Assembly: GCA_020226215.1 (NCBI GenBank)
Contig: CM035236.1
Span: 47,553,057 to 47,617,056 of the forward strand
Length of the DNA: 64,000 nucleotides
Direction: 5' to 3'
Source: Sindora glabra
Taxonomy: Eukaryota > Streptophyta > Magnoliopsida > Fabales > Fabaceae
In this document: positions 24,371 to 36,457 of the stretch, one piece after another
Layout of the letters: every line of letters begins with the position of its first letter
Position numbering within the stretch: the first letter of the stretch is position 1
Made by a program: the position numbers and the translations under genes
The notes under the pieces: generated by a model
Told to the model about the DNA's origin: nothing
Seen by the model: only the letters and a program-made list of their open reading frames with translations
Database searches by the model: none

Positions 24371-24800
24371 TTTCCATCATGAAATTATATGTTTCTCATT
24401 AAAATAAGTAAATAATATTACATTGAATTTCTTTCTGCTAATGTTTTTGTCATTTAAAGTTATTAATGTCTTCATGCACTAATTTTTTTTAATGAAGGCT
24501 TTGCAAGTTTTTTTTATGAAAGTTTGCAAGTTTATTAAATCTATGACATCTCGATAAAAAATTGAAATTATTTTATAAGATCTATATATTTAGCTTTTCT
24601 CTTTTTTTGGAAAAAGAGACATTTTCAATCCAATATGCTCTTTACATTGGTGAAATTTGAAATAGAAGCACAAAAATGCTTATTTAAAAATTCAAAATCT
24701 ATTACTAAAGGTCTAGAAAAGAAAAGGAAAAAAGTGCCATCAAAATATACAATTATTTTCTTTCATTATTTTGGTAAAGTTACTAATAGGAGGATAACCT
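24310..24800. other. 3' flank of the defensin-like pseudogene, AT-rich
   Basis: From 24480 there is a 'tgaaggctttgcaagttt...tatgaaagtttgcaag' segment that resembles 55680-55710, downstream of the orphan exon at 55414. It is probably shared 3' flanking sequence. No gene. Confidence 0.35.
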
Positions 24801-24802
24801 GA

Positions 24803-24806
<4 letters not shown>

Positions 24807-24889
<83 letters not shown>
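24807..24889. repeat. (TA)n microsatellite
   Basis: About 41 TA units, lying at the 3' end of the LINE (minus-strand sense). LINE tails often seed such tracts. Confidence 0.95.
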
Positions 24890-24895
<6 letters not shown>

Positions 24896-27800
24896 ACCAT
24901 TGATAAGCAAACTATTTAAACCACTAAGAAAATTCTTAAGGACTTACAACCCATTCTTATGATTAAGATTATAAGAAGCCAACTAGTTTGTTTATTTCCT
25001 TCTCTATATGTATGAATAGATCAACTAAATGCTTCAATTTTGTCTCTAGGATTATCAATCTATAACCAAGATCCTAAGCTAAACCATGATAAGCTCCTTG
25101 TAATTCAATTGTAAGTGAAGAATAAATACCTAAATTTCAAACAAGGCCATCCATCCATCTTTTTTTTTATTATTATTACAATAATTCCACTATAACTTGT
25201 AAAATTTGGTTTATATTTAGAACCACCATCAATATTAACTTTCATCCAATCCTCCGATGGGCATTCCCAATTAACTTAAAGTTGTAAATGAATTAGTTAA
25301 GATTTCTTTGTCCTTTCTTTAGACCAAGCATTCACTAAACCATTAATAAATGTTATAATAAAGTTACCAACATCATATGGTCTTCTATATTCTTTTTTAA
25401 AGACAAATGCATTTCTTTACCTCCAACATCACCATACAATCAAGTTCCATATAACGCTCTAATCAATATTCAAATCTTTTCAAGGTTCTATGTAAGAATA
25501 AGAAGAAATCAATCATAACTACTTTCATAAAAAAAGTAACTTATTTACTTCTATTTAGCAAGTCCTTAATAATGGGAAAAACATCTCTTATAATTAAATT
25601 CATATTAGACACTGTGTGAAACTTGACCTTTTCTAATTATGTAGCTAATTGATCATCATCTATCATGGCAATATTGCCATATGAAAAGCTTAATATTCTA
25701 TAAACTATGAAGCTTCTAGATTTTATTCCATAAAGGATCAACTTCATGAGAAAGGTTGCTCTAAATATGGAAGTTAACGTTACTACTCTCTTATTAAATA
25801 ACTTCATCTTTGCCGAGAGATGGATCAAGAGGGGGAATGGCAGAAATATTAAGAAAAATATGCCATTACTCAATTCTATCAAGATCCCATTTGCCATCAA
25901 CTATTATAAGGATAACTATTGAAGACTTTTGTAGAGAATTTAGAATTTAAAAGATTACTAACTACCTTATCACCAAGTGTATAACCTTCCATCCATTAGT
26001 CTTGCTAAAAGGATGTATCTTGGCCATTATTTATTTATCAATATACTATTTGCAGAACCATAATCTAACATTTACAAAGATTTTTCCATAGATATGAATT
26101 AGATTGTTGTAATCATACACCAACTAACTAGTCATATTTTTATGATATTTCCATCTTAACATAAAAATCCAAAGACTTTCCTTTTAAGAAATAAGTTTCC
26201 ATAGTAATTTGACAAGGCATGCTACTTTCATTATCCTAAGATTATAAAACCTTAGATCTTATAGACCTTTAGGCTAGTAAATGACCTTTTAAGAGATAGT
26301 ATGGAGTTTTCTTTTATCTAATCATGACCCTAAACAAAGCTTTTTTGAATTTTTTTTAAATATCTTCTAATGTAGCAGCAAGGATAACAATAAATTGCAT
26401 AATGTAAATTGAGATAGCCTTAATAAGTAATTGAGCCAAAATAACTATACCACCATAGATGAACAATTCATCTTCTTACTTAATAATTTATCTTGAATTT
26501 TCTTTATAAAATAAAAGTAAATATATCTAATTACTCTTCTATGAACGAGTAGGGTTCCTAAATACTGATCTTATTGATTAAAGATTGAAAAACCACACCT
26601 ATCTAGAATGGCTTCCTTTACTTCACATTTCATATTTTTGAAGAAAAAAAAAATTAAATTTAGCTTAGTTCATCCATTGCCCTAACATCCTTGCAAACCT
26701 TTGGAAACAATCCATAACCAAATCAATATGATGAATTGAATCCTCACTAAAAAGTAAAAGATCATCTATAAACATCAAGTGAGATATACTAATTCATCTT
26801 TTTAGCCTTTAAAGGTTTTTACCATTTATTATCTATAGATTCATCAATAATATGTGAAATCTTGTCCATGCAAAGTACAAACAAGTAAAGAGACAATAAA
26901 TCTCCCTAATGTAAACCCCTAAGATAGGGAGAAATCACATGTCTTCCATTTCAAACATTAAATAAGGAAAAAGTAATGCACCATATAATGAGGTTAACTA
27001 TATTCGACTCTATATTAATTTCATTTATAACTTCTCTAATAAAATCCTAATTCAAATGGTCATAGGCTTTCTTAATGTCCACTTTGATAGAGAAGAAATC
27101 AATCTTACCTGTCATTTTCATCATGGAATGAAATATTTCCTGAGCTATTACGGTATTATCATGAACACATCTATTGGGAGCAAAACATGCTTGATACAAC
27201 AATATCACATGAGGGAGGGATTGTTTAAGGAAATTCTCAATGACCTTTGTAACACATTATTGAGTCATATTACATTAAAAAAAAGATAAAATTGATTAGT
27301 AAATATTTTTTTTATTTCACAAAATTCTTTTCCTTAGAAGCCTTGTTTCATTAAATTAATAACCCTATTACTAATTATCTACTAATTCTTTTGATAAAAG
27401 ATAATTGGAAATTCATCCTCCTTTGAAGCTTTAAGGCCTCCAATGACAAATATCGCCTTCTTAAACTCTTCACATGACAATTCTTGAGCTAAAGACATAT
27501 TCTAAGCACTAAAATAATGGTTAGGAGACAATTGTAGAATTTTGGAGATTATCCTCAAGGTTATCCTAAAATGGATTCCAATAAAAAGAAGTAATAATTT
27601 TCTTTAAGCTTAACTTATCTTTAATCAAATCTCCATTGTGATCATAAAGTATATTAATTTTGTTCCTATTTCACCTTATACTTATTTTAGTATGGTAATA
27701 TTCGGTATTCCTATTGCCTTAAGTTGTCCAAGAGGTCCTTAATTTCTAATGCCATAATATCAATTCTTGAATAAGAATTTAATTAAGCTCATTTTGCATT

Positions 27801-28182
27801 TATCTTTCTAGAACTCATAAGTATGGGAAATAATTACACTCTATTATTTTTCTATATACTGTGCAATCCTTTTAGGAGAATCGACTTCCTTTTTCTAATG
27901 TACTCAAACACCTTTTTATTCTAATCCTTCAAACTTAAAACTAAAGACTTTAAATCCTTCACAAAATTAGAATTTGCTTCCATTGAGAATATGAAAATTG
28001 CTAAAAATTCTTATGTGTTAGCTAAGTCATTTTGAACCTGAAAGGACATTTTCTTTCACCACACTATTCAATTGGTTATTAACTAAATTTTCCATAAATT
28101 GTACTTTTTTTAGTTACTATTTATTATTTTCTTCCCTTTGAAAAGCTTCATTATTTAGAACAACAACAAGTGATCCCACAGC
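24890..28182 (-). mobile_element. L1-type LINE, 3' part (endonuclease end, RT, zf-RVT, RNase H), decayed
   Basis: Read on the minus strand, with stops and frameshifts, the order is: endonuclease-RT linker (about 28000-27640, with an NKKVFEYIRKRKS-like segment); start of RT (27540-27400); RT block with FLKQSLP...NRCVHDN, then KVDIKKAYDH (27240-27050), matching the first catalytic Asp motif; RGLHxGDLLSLYLFVLCM (about 26930-26870); FIDD catalytic motif (about 26775); a reverse-transcriptase zinc-binding region with KWDLDRIE (about 25900-25630); and an RNase H-like start WMKVNIDGGSK followed by an LGI-SS-T-EL-GAYHGL block (25260-25040). Plant L1 elements commonly have this order with a C-terminal RNase H. 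The 5' part continues at 50022-50799 beyond the CACTA-like insertion. Confidence 0.75.
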
Positions 28183-28454
28183 CATTACTATAGAATAGCT
28201 AATAGATATCGAGTGTTTAGAAGATTACACATTAGAAAGAGACTAACATATAATTGACCATCATAGTATATATGATTTCAACATTTATAGAATAGAATAA
28301 TAGCATTGGTTTTTATTTTGTGAAAATTAACATCATTTATGTTTCCATAATCTTAAGAAATAATATTAAATATTGTTTACTTTCTAAAAATTGACGTTTA
28401 GTTACCAAAATACCATGTTAATTTGTTTAAATAACCAATGTTGTGTGTCCATAT

Positions 28455-28575
28455 AACCTCCCCACCCACACCCCAATTCCCAGTTCCTCCTTCCTGCTTT
28501 CCAAACCCTAACCATATTCCCATGCCTTAACTCCTAGTTTTTTACTCCTTTGTCCTAAACCCTACCCTTATCCCC
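28455..28575 (+). repeat. C-rich subterminal segment of CACTA-like copy 2
   Basis: Runs of CCC and CCTAACC/CCCTAACC-like words form the complement of the GGGTTAGGG-type words in copy 1 near 15530. This is a conserved subterminal feature of the family, not a telomere remnant: only one or two telomere-like units are present. Confidence 0.5.
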
Positions 28576-30219
28576 ATGTTCCTTACTTTCTTATTTTTTG
28601 TATTTCCTTTGTATTCTTAACCAGATGTAGAAAGATAACATCTTTTAATTACTCTAGAGAATCCAAATTTAAAAAAATTTAAAGAATAAATTGAATAATA
28701 AAAAATTGAAAATGGTAAAATGTTGTATACAATAACATAATTAAAGAAAAGTGTCTCACTAAATTTATCTCAATACTAATGTCTTAATATATGAAATTTA
28801 CATTTTCCAAAGAAGCCTTTTATGCACAATATATGTAAATGCAATGAGTATTCATGAAAAATTGGTGTATAACATATTTTCATGTGAAAACATAATAGAA
28901 AATATAATAGAATGCCAAAAAAGATAAATGAGATCAAATTTCTTACCTGTGTAAACATATAAAAGTTACATAAAAAATAATAAACAATAAAATAAAACTG
29001 AATAAAAAATTAGAAACTAAATTGCAAACATAAGAAAAAAGTCTATACAATTGTATTTTATGCTTTTCTAATGAGTGCTAAACCTTATATATTTAACTAC
29101 AAGTTAATTGAGTTTTAGTCTTATAAAATAATAAGTAAGGAAAAAAATAAAAAAGAATCATCTTATGTTTGGAAAAAATTCTAGATGAAATTTGCAAGTA
29201 GTGTTGTGATTTACTATTTTTATTTCAAACTTGTGCCATTCTTTAATCTCTTAATTTTCAATTTGCATCCATGGTTTAAGTCCCCATATCAGTTTTTAAA
29301 CTAAACTTATGTCTAAATTTAATATTAGGCATTAGTTTTAATCTCTTAATTTGCAAATAATGTCTTGATTTACTTTTCTTATTTCAAACTCATGCCACTC
29401 TTTAATCTCTTAATTTTCAATTCACATCCATGGTTTAAGTTTCCACATCGATTTTTGAAATAAACTTATATCTAAATTTAATATTAGGCATTAGTTTTAA
29501 GAAAACATTTCCATTTTTAATATAACAATATCATCCTATTAAGTAATATTTAATAGTCATTACTACATAAAACTAACATTATAATATATGAATGTCTTTT
29601 AATAAAAAAAGAGTTTTCTTTTTCTTTTAGACAAATTTTTCTATAAACACTTCAAAATAATCTCAGAATCTTTCTTAAATTGCCAGATACAATAAACATG
29701 CATATATTAAACTAAAAATTGATTCAATTATATACATGATATGTATTAGAAATTATAATTTCTAGTTGTATCTCTCACACACACGTATCAAATAATAATC
29801 CAAAAATACAATTTATATATATGTCACATATGTACAAGCAACAATATTATATATTTTAAGTTTAAATCTTGTAAAAAAAATACTAACATTATTTTGTGAA
29901 CTAATCTTTTTATTCTTGGTTCGAGTTATTTTAGGTAAATTGGTGGCATTAAAATTCTTTTTGGTATTACAACAATTTTCTTATACAATTAATAGACACA
30001 GATAACAATAAATTAAATGCTAATAAAACATATGAGATAGGAGACAATCCATTATGAAATTGATTCTATAGTTGTATTTATTTCTATACTAATACATAAA
30101 CATATAGAAAGAAAAAATTGCTATTCACAATGAATAATAAGCTTTTTATTTATAATAAACATACATAACATCTATACACAAATTATAAGAAAAAGTGGTT
30201 ATCCTTTACTCATAATTCT

Positions 30220-30672
30220 TTTATATTGCTTAATTGTTTCATTTGTTAAGAGACATTGATGGTCTTTATTTTTCAATGTGAGGCCATACTAGTCACTTGC
30301 TCTATATACTATCTCTAATTTGGTGATAAATGTCTTATTTATGCAATACTAATTGATATTATACATTGTTAGGCTATTGTTCTAGAATCTCTTAAAGTTT
30401 CATACATTAGTATAGAATACAGTGGTGCAAAAATTGTAAATTACAATAAGATTATGGAGTATCAAAACTATATTCTACATTTATACATAAAGAGATTCCA
30501 CAACAATAGCCTTGCATTAGACGATACTAATTGGCAAAGTACAAATAAAACTTATTTTACCAAGTTTGAGATAGCATATAAAACAAGTAATATGTCTCCA
30601 ATCTTGCATTGAAACATAGTAACAAACAAAGATACATTCTAAATGAAGAAATTAACCAATTAAACATAAAAT
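30220..30672. mobile_element. Foldback (hairpin) MITE inside CACTA-like copy 2
   Basis: The two halves are inverted complements around a centre near 30450: 'aggctattgttctagaatctct' pairs with 'agagattccacaacaatagcct', 'actatctctaatttggtgataa' pairs with 'ttattttaccaagtttgagatag', and 'ttcaatgtgag' pairs with 'cttgcattgaa'. Copies 1 and 3 lack it at the matching place, so it is a later insertion. The ends and target duplication are not certain. Confidence 0.6.
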
Positions 30673-31059
30673 GAATAGAATGAAACATCTCAAAAGCTCT
30701 TTTTGATAGAAAGAAAGTTATCTTCATTAGTCACCAATTTATTTTAAATAGGTAGGGATAGCCCTATTTATAAGGCAAGAGCAAATCATTAGACATCAAT
30801 TATTAGTTTAAAATTAACTTCAAAAGTTTGGCCATTTCTATAGTTATGATGACTTAAGATGTCAGCTAAGTGCTAAAACAACATGTACACTATTAATGAA
30901 TTGTCATAATGATTGAAAAGGACTTATACAATAATCACTAAAAATAAACTGAGGTTCTAATTTCTAGTTGATAAACTATTATGATGATTGAAATAAACTT
31001 GAACAATAGTTATTGAAAACAACCAAGGTTTTAAGTTCCTTCATTAACTCCATTAATGA

Positions 31060-31255
31060 AGTCATTTTTCGTTCCATTCATTTGGACTTCTTTAGTTTCT
31101 TTCATTTAAACTTCTCCATGAATTAATTCATTTAAATGTCTTTGCTTCTCTAGTTTTATTTATTTAAACTTCTTTATAAATTCATTCATTTAAATGTCTT
31201 CAATTTCATTCGTTTAACTTCTTCATAAATGACATTTATTTAAACATCCATAAAT
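31060..31255 (+). repeat. Short-period repeat rich in CATTTAAA(C/T)..TCTT
   Basis: Units of roughly 50-60 bases with 'catttaaacttct..ataaattcattcatttaaatgtctt' variants, about three to four copies. It lies in a part of CACTA-like copy 2 (30680-31849) that I could not align to copy 1. Confidence 0.45.
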
Positions 31256-31849
31256 TAAGAGAAAATATCTTCATATTAAATGTTGGTTAATCACAAAAAT
31301 CAACATTTTTGTGTTCACTATTTCCTTACAAGAGGATTTTCAATTTTTACATATTTCTATTATGTAAACAATCGAATATAAAAAAAAATTATTTTTAAAC
31401 CAATTTAACATAAAACATTAAATTTATTTAGATATGCCTTCTATTTGTTAATCTATGAAATTCAAATGCTTATTATGGAATTTTAAGTAAAAACAACATT
31501 TAGAAGTTAGAGAAATAATTTTATAAATTTAAAGAAAATTAAAATATCATTGCTCTATTCATGATGAAAGCACAAATAGATAAGTAAAGAGAAATAATAT
31601 CTTAACTAGACCAAATCATCAATAATAAAAAATTATAGGTCAACATATGAATACATAAAAAAAATGGAAAAACTACTATGTATCAAAATTTTCATCCATG
31701 ATGCAAACTCTAGTGTTATTGCTAAAATTTTTCACTTTGATTACTCTATGAAAAATGAAAAAGAATATAATAGGAGAAGTAGATGGAAGTGGAGTGAGAG
31801 ATTAATAATAATTATTACTTATTAGCTTTTCCATTCCATTTTTATTATA

Positions 31850-32674
31850 TGATATACTTTTCAAGATTGAAAAGGAGCAACAATACATACCATAAGGTCC
31901 AATAACAAGAGTTAAAGCCAAAAGAATCAAAAATACATTACAAATATTGATAGAAAAAGCTTGGATGCTTGAAGAAAGAAGATTAGAGGATTAGGAGGAG
32001 CTTGGATCATGTGCATTTTGGCTGTGATAGATTACACATGAGTAGTTAAATATGATAGTTAACTATTAAGCTTAGAGTTCATTTTCACTTGCTCATAGTC
32101 AAACATCATATTTCATTATCAAGCTTAGAAGTCATCTCTACCTATTAATATTCAAATCAAATAACAAAGGATTTTCCATAATATTCAAATAACATCTTCC
32201 AATATTAGCAATCTAATTTATTTTCCTTGAATTTTCAGTCATTTTAGGCCTTTTATTTGTTAATTTTGGCTATTATTTTCGTCACTTTGTTTTGAATAAT
32301 ATTAATGGTTTAATTAACTTCCAAAATTAGGCCTAATTAAGTCCATTAGAGCCCATTTAATTTTAGTTAACTTTTGACTTTTTAGATTATTTGATGAAGG
32401 TTATTCCTCATTATCACAACTTTTAATGAATTTGAAATAAAAAATTCTTTGTGAGCTTTCTTTCATAGTTCTTGCAACAACTTTTGACTTAGTAAGGGAA
32501 ATTCAACCTTTATGGCATCTAATCTCACTTGTTGGTGGATCTACATCCTTTATGGTATAATTCTTTATCATTAGTCACTTTCTTTCTTCTTTAATTTGAA
32601 ATGTGGCATGAATATCTTTCTTTTTTGGTTTTGTTTTTGAATTTTTGGATGATCCATTAGTTAGATTCTTATCA
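31850..32674 (+). repeat. 5' LTR of the old Ty3/gypsy element
   Basis: It aligns along its whole length to 48569-49402, including 'gagcaacaa.acataccataagg', 'catgtgcattttgg' and 'tgtgagctttct'. By eye it is clearly more divergent than the LTR pair of the inner element, which fits its greater age. Confidence 0.75.
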
Positions 32675-32689
32675 TTTGGTATTCAGAAC
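32675..32689 (+). promoter_or_regulatory. Primer binding site, initiator tRNA-Met type
   Basis: TTTGGTATTCAGAAC directly after the LTR resembles TGGTATCAGAGC, the complement of the initiator Met tRNA 3' end, with two changes. Confidence 0.6.
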
Positions 32690-34179
32690 AAATGTTTCCT
32701 GATTTTCAAGTTATGTTCTTCATTTCTTTGCTAATTTGTTTGATTTTATCTATTTTTATTTTTTTGATCTAATTTGTTATTGCTATTTTGCTATGATTTT
32801 ATCCTTGTTCTGCTATTATTATGTTATTCTTTGTTCCTTGTTGATTTTATGTTTAATTTCAAGCTTGGTTCATTATTGTTCATCAATTCTTATGTCTTTC
32901 TTGTGGTTTTTGCATAATTTGTTGTGTCGTCCAAGTTTGATTCTATTTTACGTGTTAATTTTGTGTTCTAGCTTGTTTTTAAGTTCAATCTTTGAGTTTG
33001 TTGTTATATTTTACATTTATACTTTGATTATGCGTAAAGTTATGTTTAATTTTGTTGAATTTCATTAAACTTTACTTAAGTTGAAAGTTGCACTAAAAGT
33101 GTTTGATCAAAGTTTAAAATAGTGAAGTTTAGCTTGTTATAATCAAATATAGTATTTGAATATTATGCAAAGATTATTGCAATATTCAACTATCATAGTA
33201 GAATATATCAAGGTAGAGAGTAACAAGTTTAGCGATAGTTAAATAGCATAGTTGATTATCTCTTTTGAAAATTAGAAGGTTAGACTATAGTTGAATATTA
33301 TAGTTGGCTATTTTAAGGTAGAGGCTACCTAGACTTCCAATAATTGAACATAGTAATCAAATATCCACCTTTCAACTTAGGATATTCAATTACCATAATC
33401 GAATAGTGCAAGGTAGAGGTTACAGTAAGTTGAGACAAATTGCATGCTATGTTCAAATATCTCTTATTCATTTAAGATAGTTAACTACAGTATCTTAATA
33501 CCTTTATTTTCAATAATGCCAAATAGTTTTCTACAATTATTTGGTGTTCCAATCAAGAAAAATCAAAAGAAAACAAAAGAAAGTGGATCAAAAACAAGAA
33601 AAACAAGAGTAAAGAAACAAAGTGTGAAAAATCAAAAGTTAATAAAAGAAGGAAACAAAAGAGCAAAAGAACAAAAGGAAAGGAAAAAAGTGTAAAAAAG
33701 AAAGAACAAAAAGAGAATTTATTTGAAGAAAAGTATTCCTTGTATGCTTTATTTCAACTTTGAACTTCTCATTTTTGAATTAACTTTTTCATTGCTTATT
33801 TCATTCAATTAAAGCTTTCATTCTTAGTCTTTAATTCCTAATTTTGTTTCCTTGATTCTTATTGTGTCTTTGAATCTTAATTATGCTTTTTTTACATATT
33901 ATAATGTCTTTATTGTTCCATTATGTTGTTTAAACTTTGGTTAATGACAATGATTGTTATGATTGTTGAATCTTTTTAATTGTGTCATTTTAGTTACTAA
34001 AGAACCACAAGAGGGAAACAAAAGAGTGGAAAAAGGCAAAAGTGGCTGAGATTATTTAAGGGTAAAAGCCTTAAATTAGAGTAAAAACATAAGTGTGAAT
34101 GCCTTTAACTAAATAAGAAGTGTGCTCTTACAAGTCATTTTATTTATCTAATTTTTTCTTACATCTTTATCTTTAAAGG
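32690..34179 (+). other. Untranslated leader of the old Ty3/gypsy element
   Basis: A T-rich stretch is followed by an A/AAG-rich stretch (33550-33720). The open frames at 32736-33068 and 33444-33695 have only low-complexity composition (Phe/Leu/Ile/Tyr or Lys/Gln) and are not likely proteins. Confidence 0.5.
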
Positions 34180-35430
34180 ATGTTAAGAGGTAATGTCAAT
34201 AATGATATTGGATCTACTTTAAAGGCTATAAAACAACAACAACTTGAAAGGCTGAATGTGAGGCTTGGAAGAGTTAAGGGTGAAATATGGGAAAGGAGAG
34301 AGAGAAGATAAAATGATAGAAATTATAAAGGAGGATATAGTAATGATCATGCAAGTGAGAGATCAAGTGAATAAAAAAGAAGTCAAAAAAAATGAAAGGA
34401 GAAATGATAAAAAGAGAGGTGAAAGGAGAGATAAAAAAAGAAGTAATTGGAAAGATGAAAGAAGAGTAAATTATAGGCAAAGAAAGGAAAGAGTCAATGC
34501 TAGTCTTGATAACATCAAAAATGAAAATCCTTTTATTTCAAGGATAAAATTATCCGAATACCTACTTAGAGTGGGGAAAAATGAAATTAGTCTTTAATTA
34601 TCATAATTATCTGGAAGAGAAAAAGGTGAAACTTATTATCATTAAATTATCTGAATATACCATTGTTTGATGGGATCAATTTATGACAAATGTCCAAAAA
34701 AGAACATAAAAGAACTATTAGAACTTAAGGTGATTTGAAGTTTATTATGAGGAAGAGATTGATTCTTAGTTAATACCATAGAGATTTATGCTAAAAATTA
34801 TAAAATCTCACTCAAGGCTTTAAGAATATTGAGGGTTACCATAAGGAGATGGAACTCACTATGTTTAAAGCTAATGTGGAGGAAGATCAAGAAGTTACAA
34901 TGGCTAAGTTTTTTTATTGATTAAGTAGAGATATTGCTAATTTGGTGAAACTACAATGCTATAAAGACATAGAAGAGATAGTTCATATGGCTATGAAATT
35001 AGAGAGATAACTCAAAGGAAAAAATTCTTCTCAATATAGCTCTTACTAAAGTTCTTTATTAAATCCTTAGGAAAAAAAAAGAGTGAAAGGAAGGAAGATA
35101 AGGGGAGTAAGCACAAAATAAAATCTTCTTCCAAACAAAAAGGTAAAGACCTAATTGGTAGAAACAAATTTAGAGAGCCTTAAAAACATTTAAGCATAAA
35201 TGTTTTATATGCCTAGGATGTAGGCACATTACTAGTATGTGTTCTAATAAAAGAGTCATAGTCTTAAAAGATAGAAACATTGATTCTACAAGTGAAGCCA
35301 AAAATAAAGAATCCACAACATCTTTAAAAGAGAAAAGTGAAAAAAATGGAAGCCCTTTCAATAGAGATATCTTAGAGACTAGTTGAGAATTAAATGTGAA
35401 AGCTAAAAAAGGAAGTGAAAAGAAAAAGGA
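34180..35430 (+). pseudogene. gag remnant with CCHC zinc knuckle (old Ty3/gypsy element)
   Basis: The likely start is the ATG at 34180, followed by an Arg/Glu/Lys-rich region (34265-34500). A capsid-type segment NYHNYLEEKKVKL (about 34590-34640) then precedes a frame carrying a WWDQ-like motif. Later pieces are HYVE/MVHMAMKLER-like (about 34960-35010). A zinc knuckle with C-X2-C-X4-H-X4-C spacing is at 35201-35242 (CFICLGCRHITSMC). Many stops and frameshifts interrupt it. In life it would form the capsid of the retrotransposon particle. Homology is to plant Ty3/gypsy gag. Confidence 0.65.
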
Positions 35431-36185
35431 GAACATATTCTATATTAGATGCAACATCAAGTAAGATGTGCTATGTTATTATTAATAATGGTAATTTTGT
35501 TAATATAGCTACTACCATCTTGGTAGAGAAACTAAATTTACCTATTTTGCAACATTTTAACCCATACAAATTGAAATTTGAATAAGAATAGGGAAATAAA
35601 GTTGACTAAACATGTGTTGGTATTTTTCTCCATTGGAAAGTAATAAGGTGAGATACCTTATGATGTTGTTCATAAGTATGTTTACCATCTTTTACTTAAA
35701 AGGCTTTGGTAATTTGATAGGAAGGTTATATATAATGGTATCCTTAATAAGTATCAATTTAAAAAGGATAGGAGAAGGGTGACTTTTAAACCTTTAACCC
35801 CATAACAAGTCTATAAGGATTAAATAAGAATATAAAAGAAAAGAGAGGAAGAAGAAAAAAAGTATGAAAAAGAATGAAAATGATAAAAAGAATTAGAGTT
35901 TCAATGAAAAGAAAAGAGAAGAAGAAAAGAAAAGAAAGGAAAAGAAATATAGATAACAGAAGAAGGTAGAAAAGAATGAAAGTCATGAAAAGAAAGAAAG
36001 TCCTTATAAAGAAGAACAGAAAATTAGAGTTGAGTGAAAAGAATGAGAATTCTAATAAAATAAAAAGTATTTATGAAGAGAAAGAGGAAGAAATAAAGTT
36101 AAATGAAGAGTTGAAACAAGGAATAAAAAAAATAGAGCATAATGACAAAAATAAGTGTTGTAAGAGATGCCTTATATGCTTCTAA
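35430..36185 (+). pseudogene. Protease remnant and Lys/Glu-rich linker (old Ty3/gypsy element)
   Basis: A segment INNGNFVNIATTILVEKLNL near 35480-35540 corresponds to the aspartic protease active-site region, where Asp-Gly-Gly-Ser has become Asn-Asn-Gly-Asn, so the catalytic Asp is lost. From 35820 to 36185 the sequence is almost all Lys/Glu/Asn codons, as in the spacer between protease and RT of related plant elements. The whole region has many stops. Confidence 0.55.
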
Positions 36186-36249
36186 AGCCTATAGAAATAC
36201 TAACCAAGTTGAATTTGTTATACCAAATGCATTTAATTTTGTTTTATAG

Positions 36250-36457
36250 AAATTCCAAGAGTTGTTTCTAAGAAAAAACTCAAAAGAAGTACTACTTTTG
36301 AAGGGAATAAAGCATCAAGCAAACTCTATCATTAGAATTTTAACTCAAACCCATGAAGATGGTATGATTGGTAACCTACCAAGTGGGAAGAATTCCTTGA
36401 AACATATCTATGTACTATTCAATGTGAACAAGGTAAAGATAGTATGGTGGATGATGC
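36250..36457 (+). pseudogene. RT start joined directly to RNase H end (internal deletion)
   Basis: LLLKGIKHQ near 36290-36315 corresponds to the start of RT (the LPP-RGIEHQ segment). Only about 60 bases later the frame already matches the end of RNase H (KWEEFLETYL...QGKDSMVDDA, about 36378-36457), which leads into the ADALSRR motif. The RT core and most of RNase H are therefore missing here. The Tekay-like element is inserted exactly after the Asp-Ala codons. Confidence 0.55.

Noticed and set aside
24807..24889. Long TA tract as a possible matrix-attachment or regulatory site
   Set aside because: It is better explained as a microsatellite at the tail of the LINE; nothing else supports a regulatory role.
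31690..31849. Apparent similarity between the sequence left of the old gypsy element and that right of it (49403-49520)
   Set aside because: Shared words such as 'ctctat' and 'gaaatgaaa' are short and AT/purine rich. I could not extend the match, so I do not claim a large target duplication.
32736..33068. 110-codon open frame rich in Phe, Leu, Ile and Tyr
   Set aside because: It lies in the leader of the old gypsy element just after the primer site; the composition simply reflects T-rich DNA and no motif is present.
34265..34480. Overlapping open frames on both strands
   Set aside because: The plus-strand frame belongs to the gag region. The minus-strand frame (Phe/Ile/Ser rich) is its shadow.
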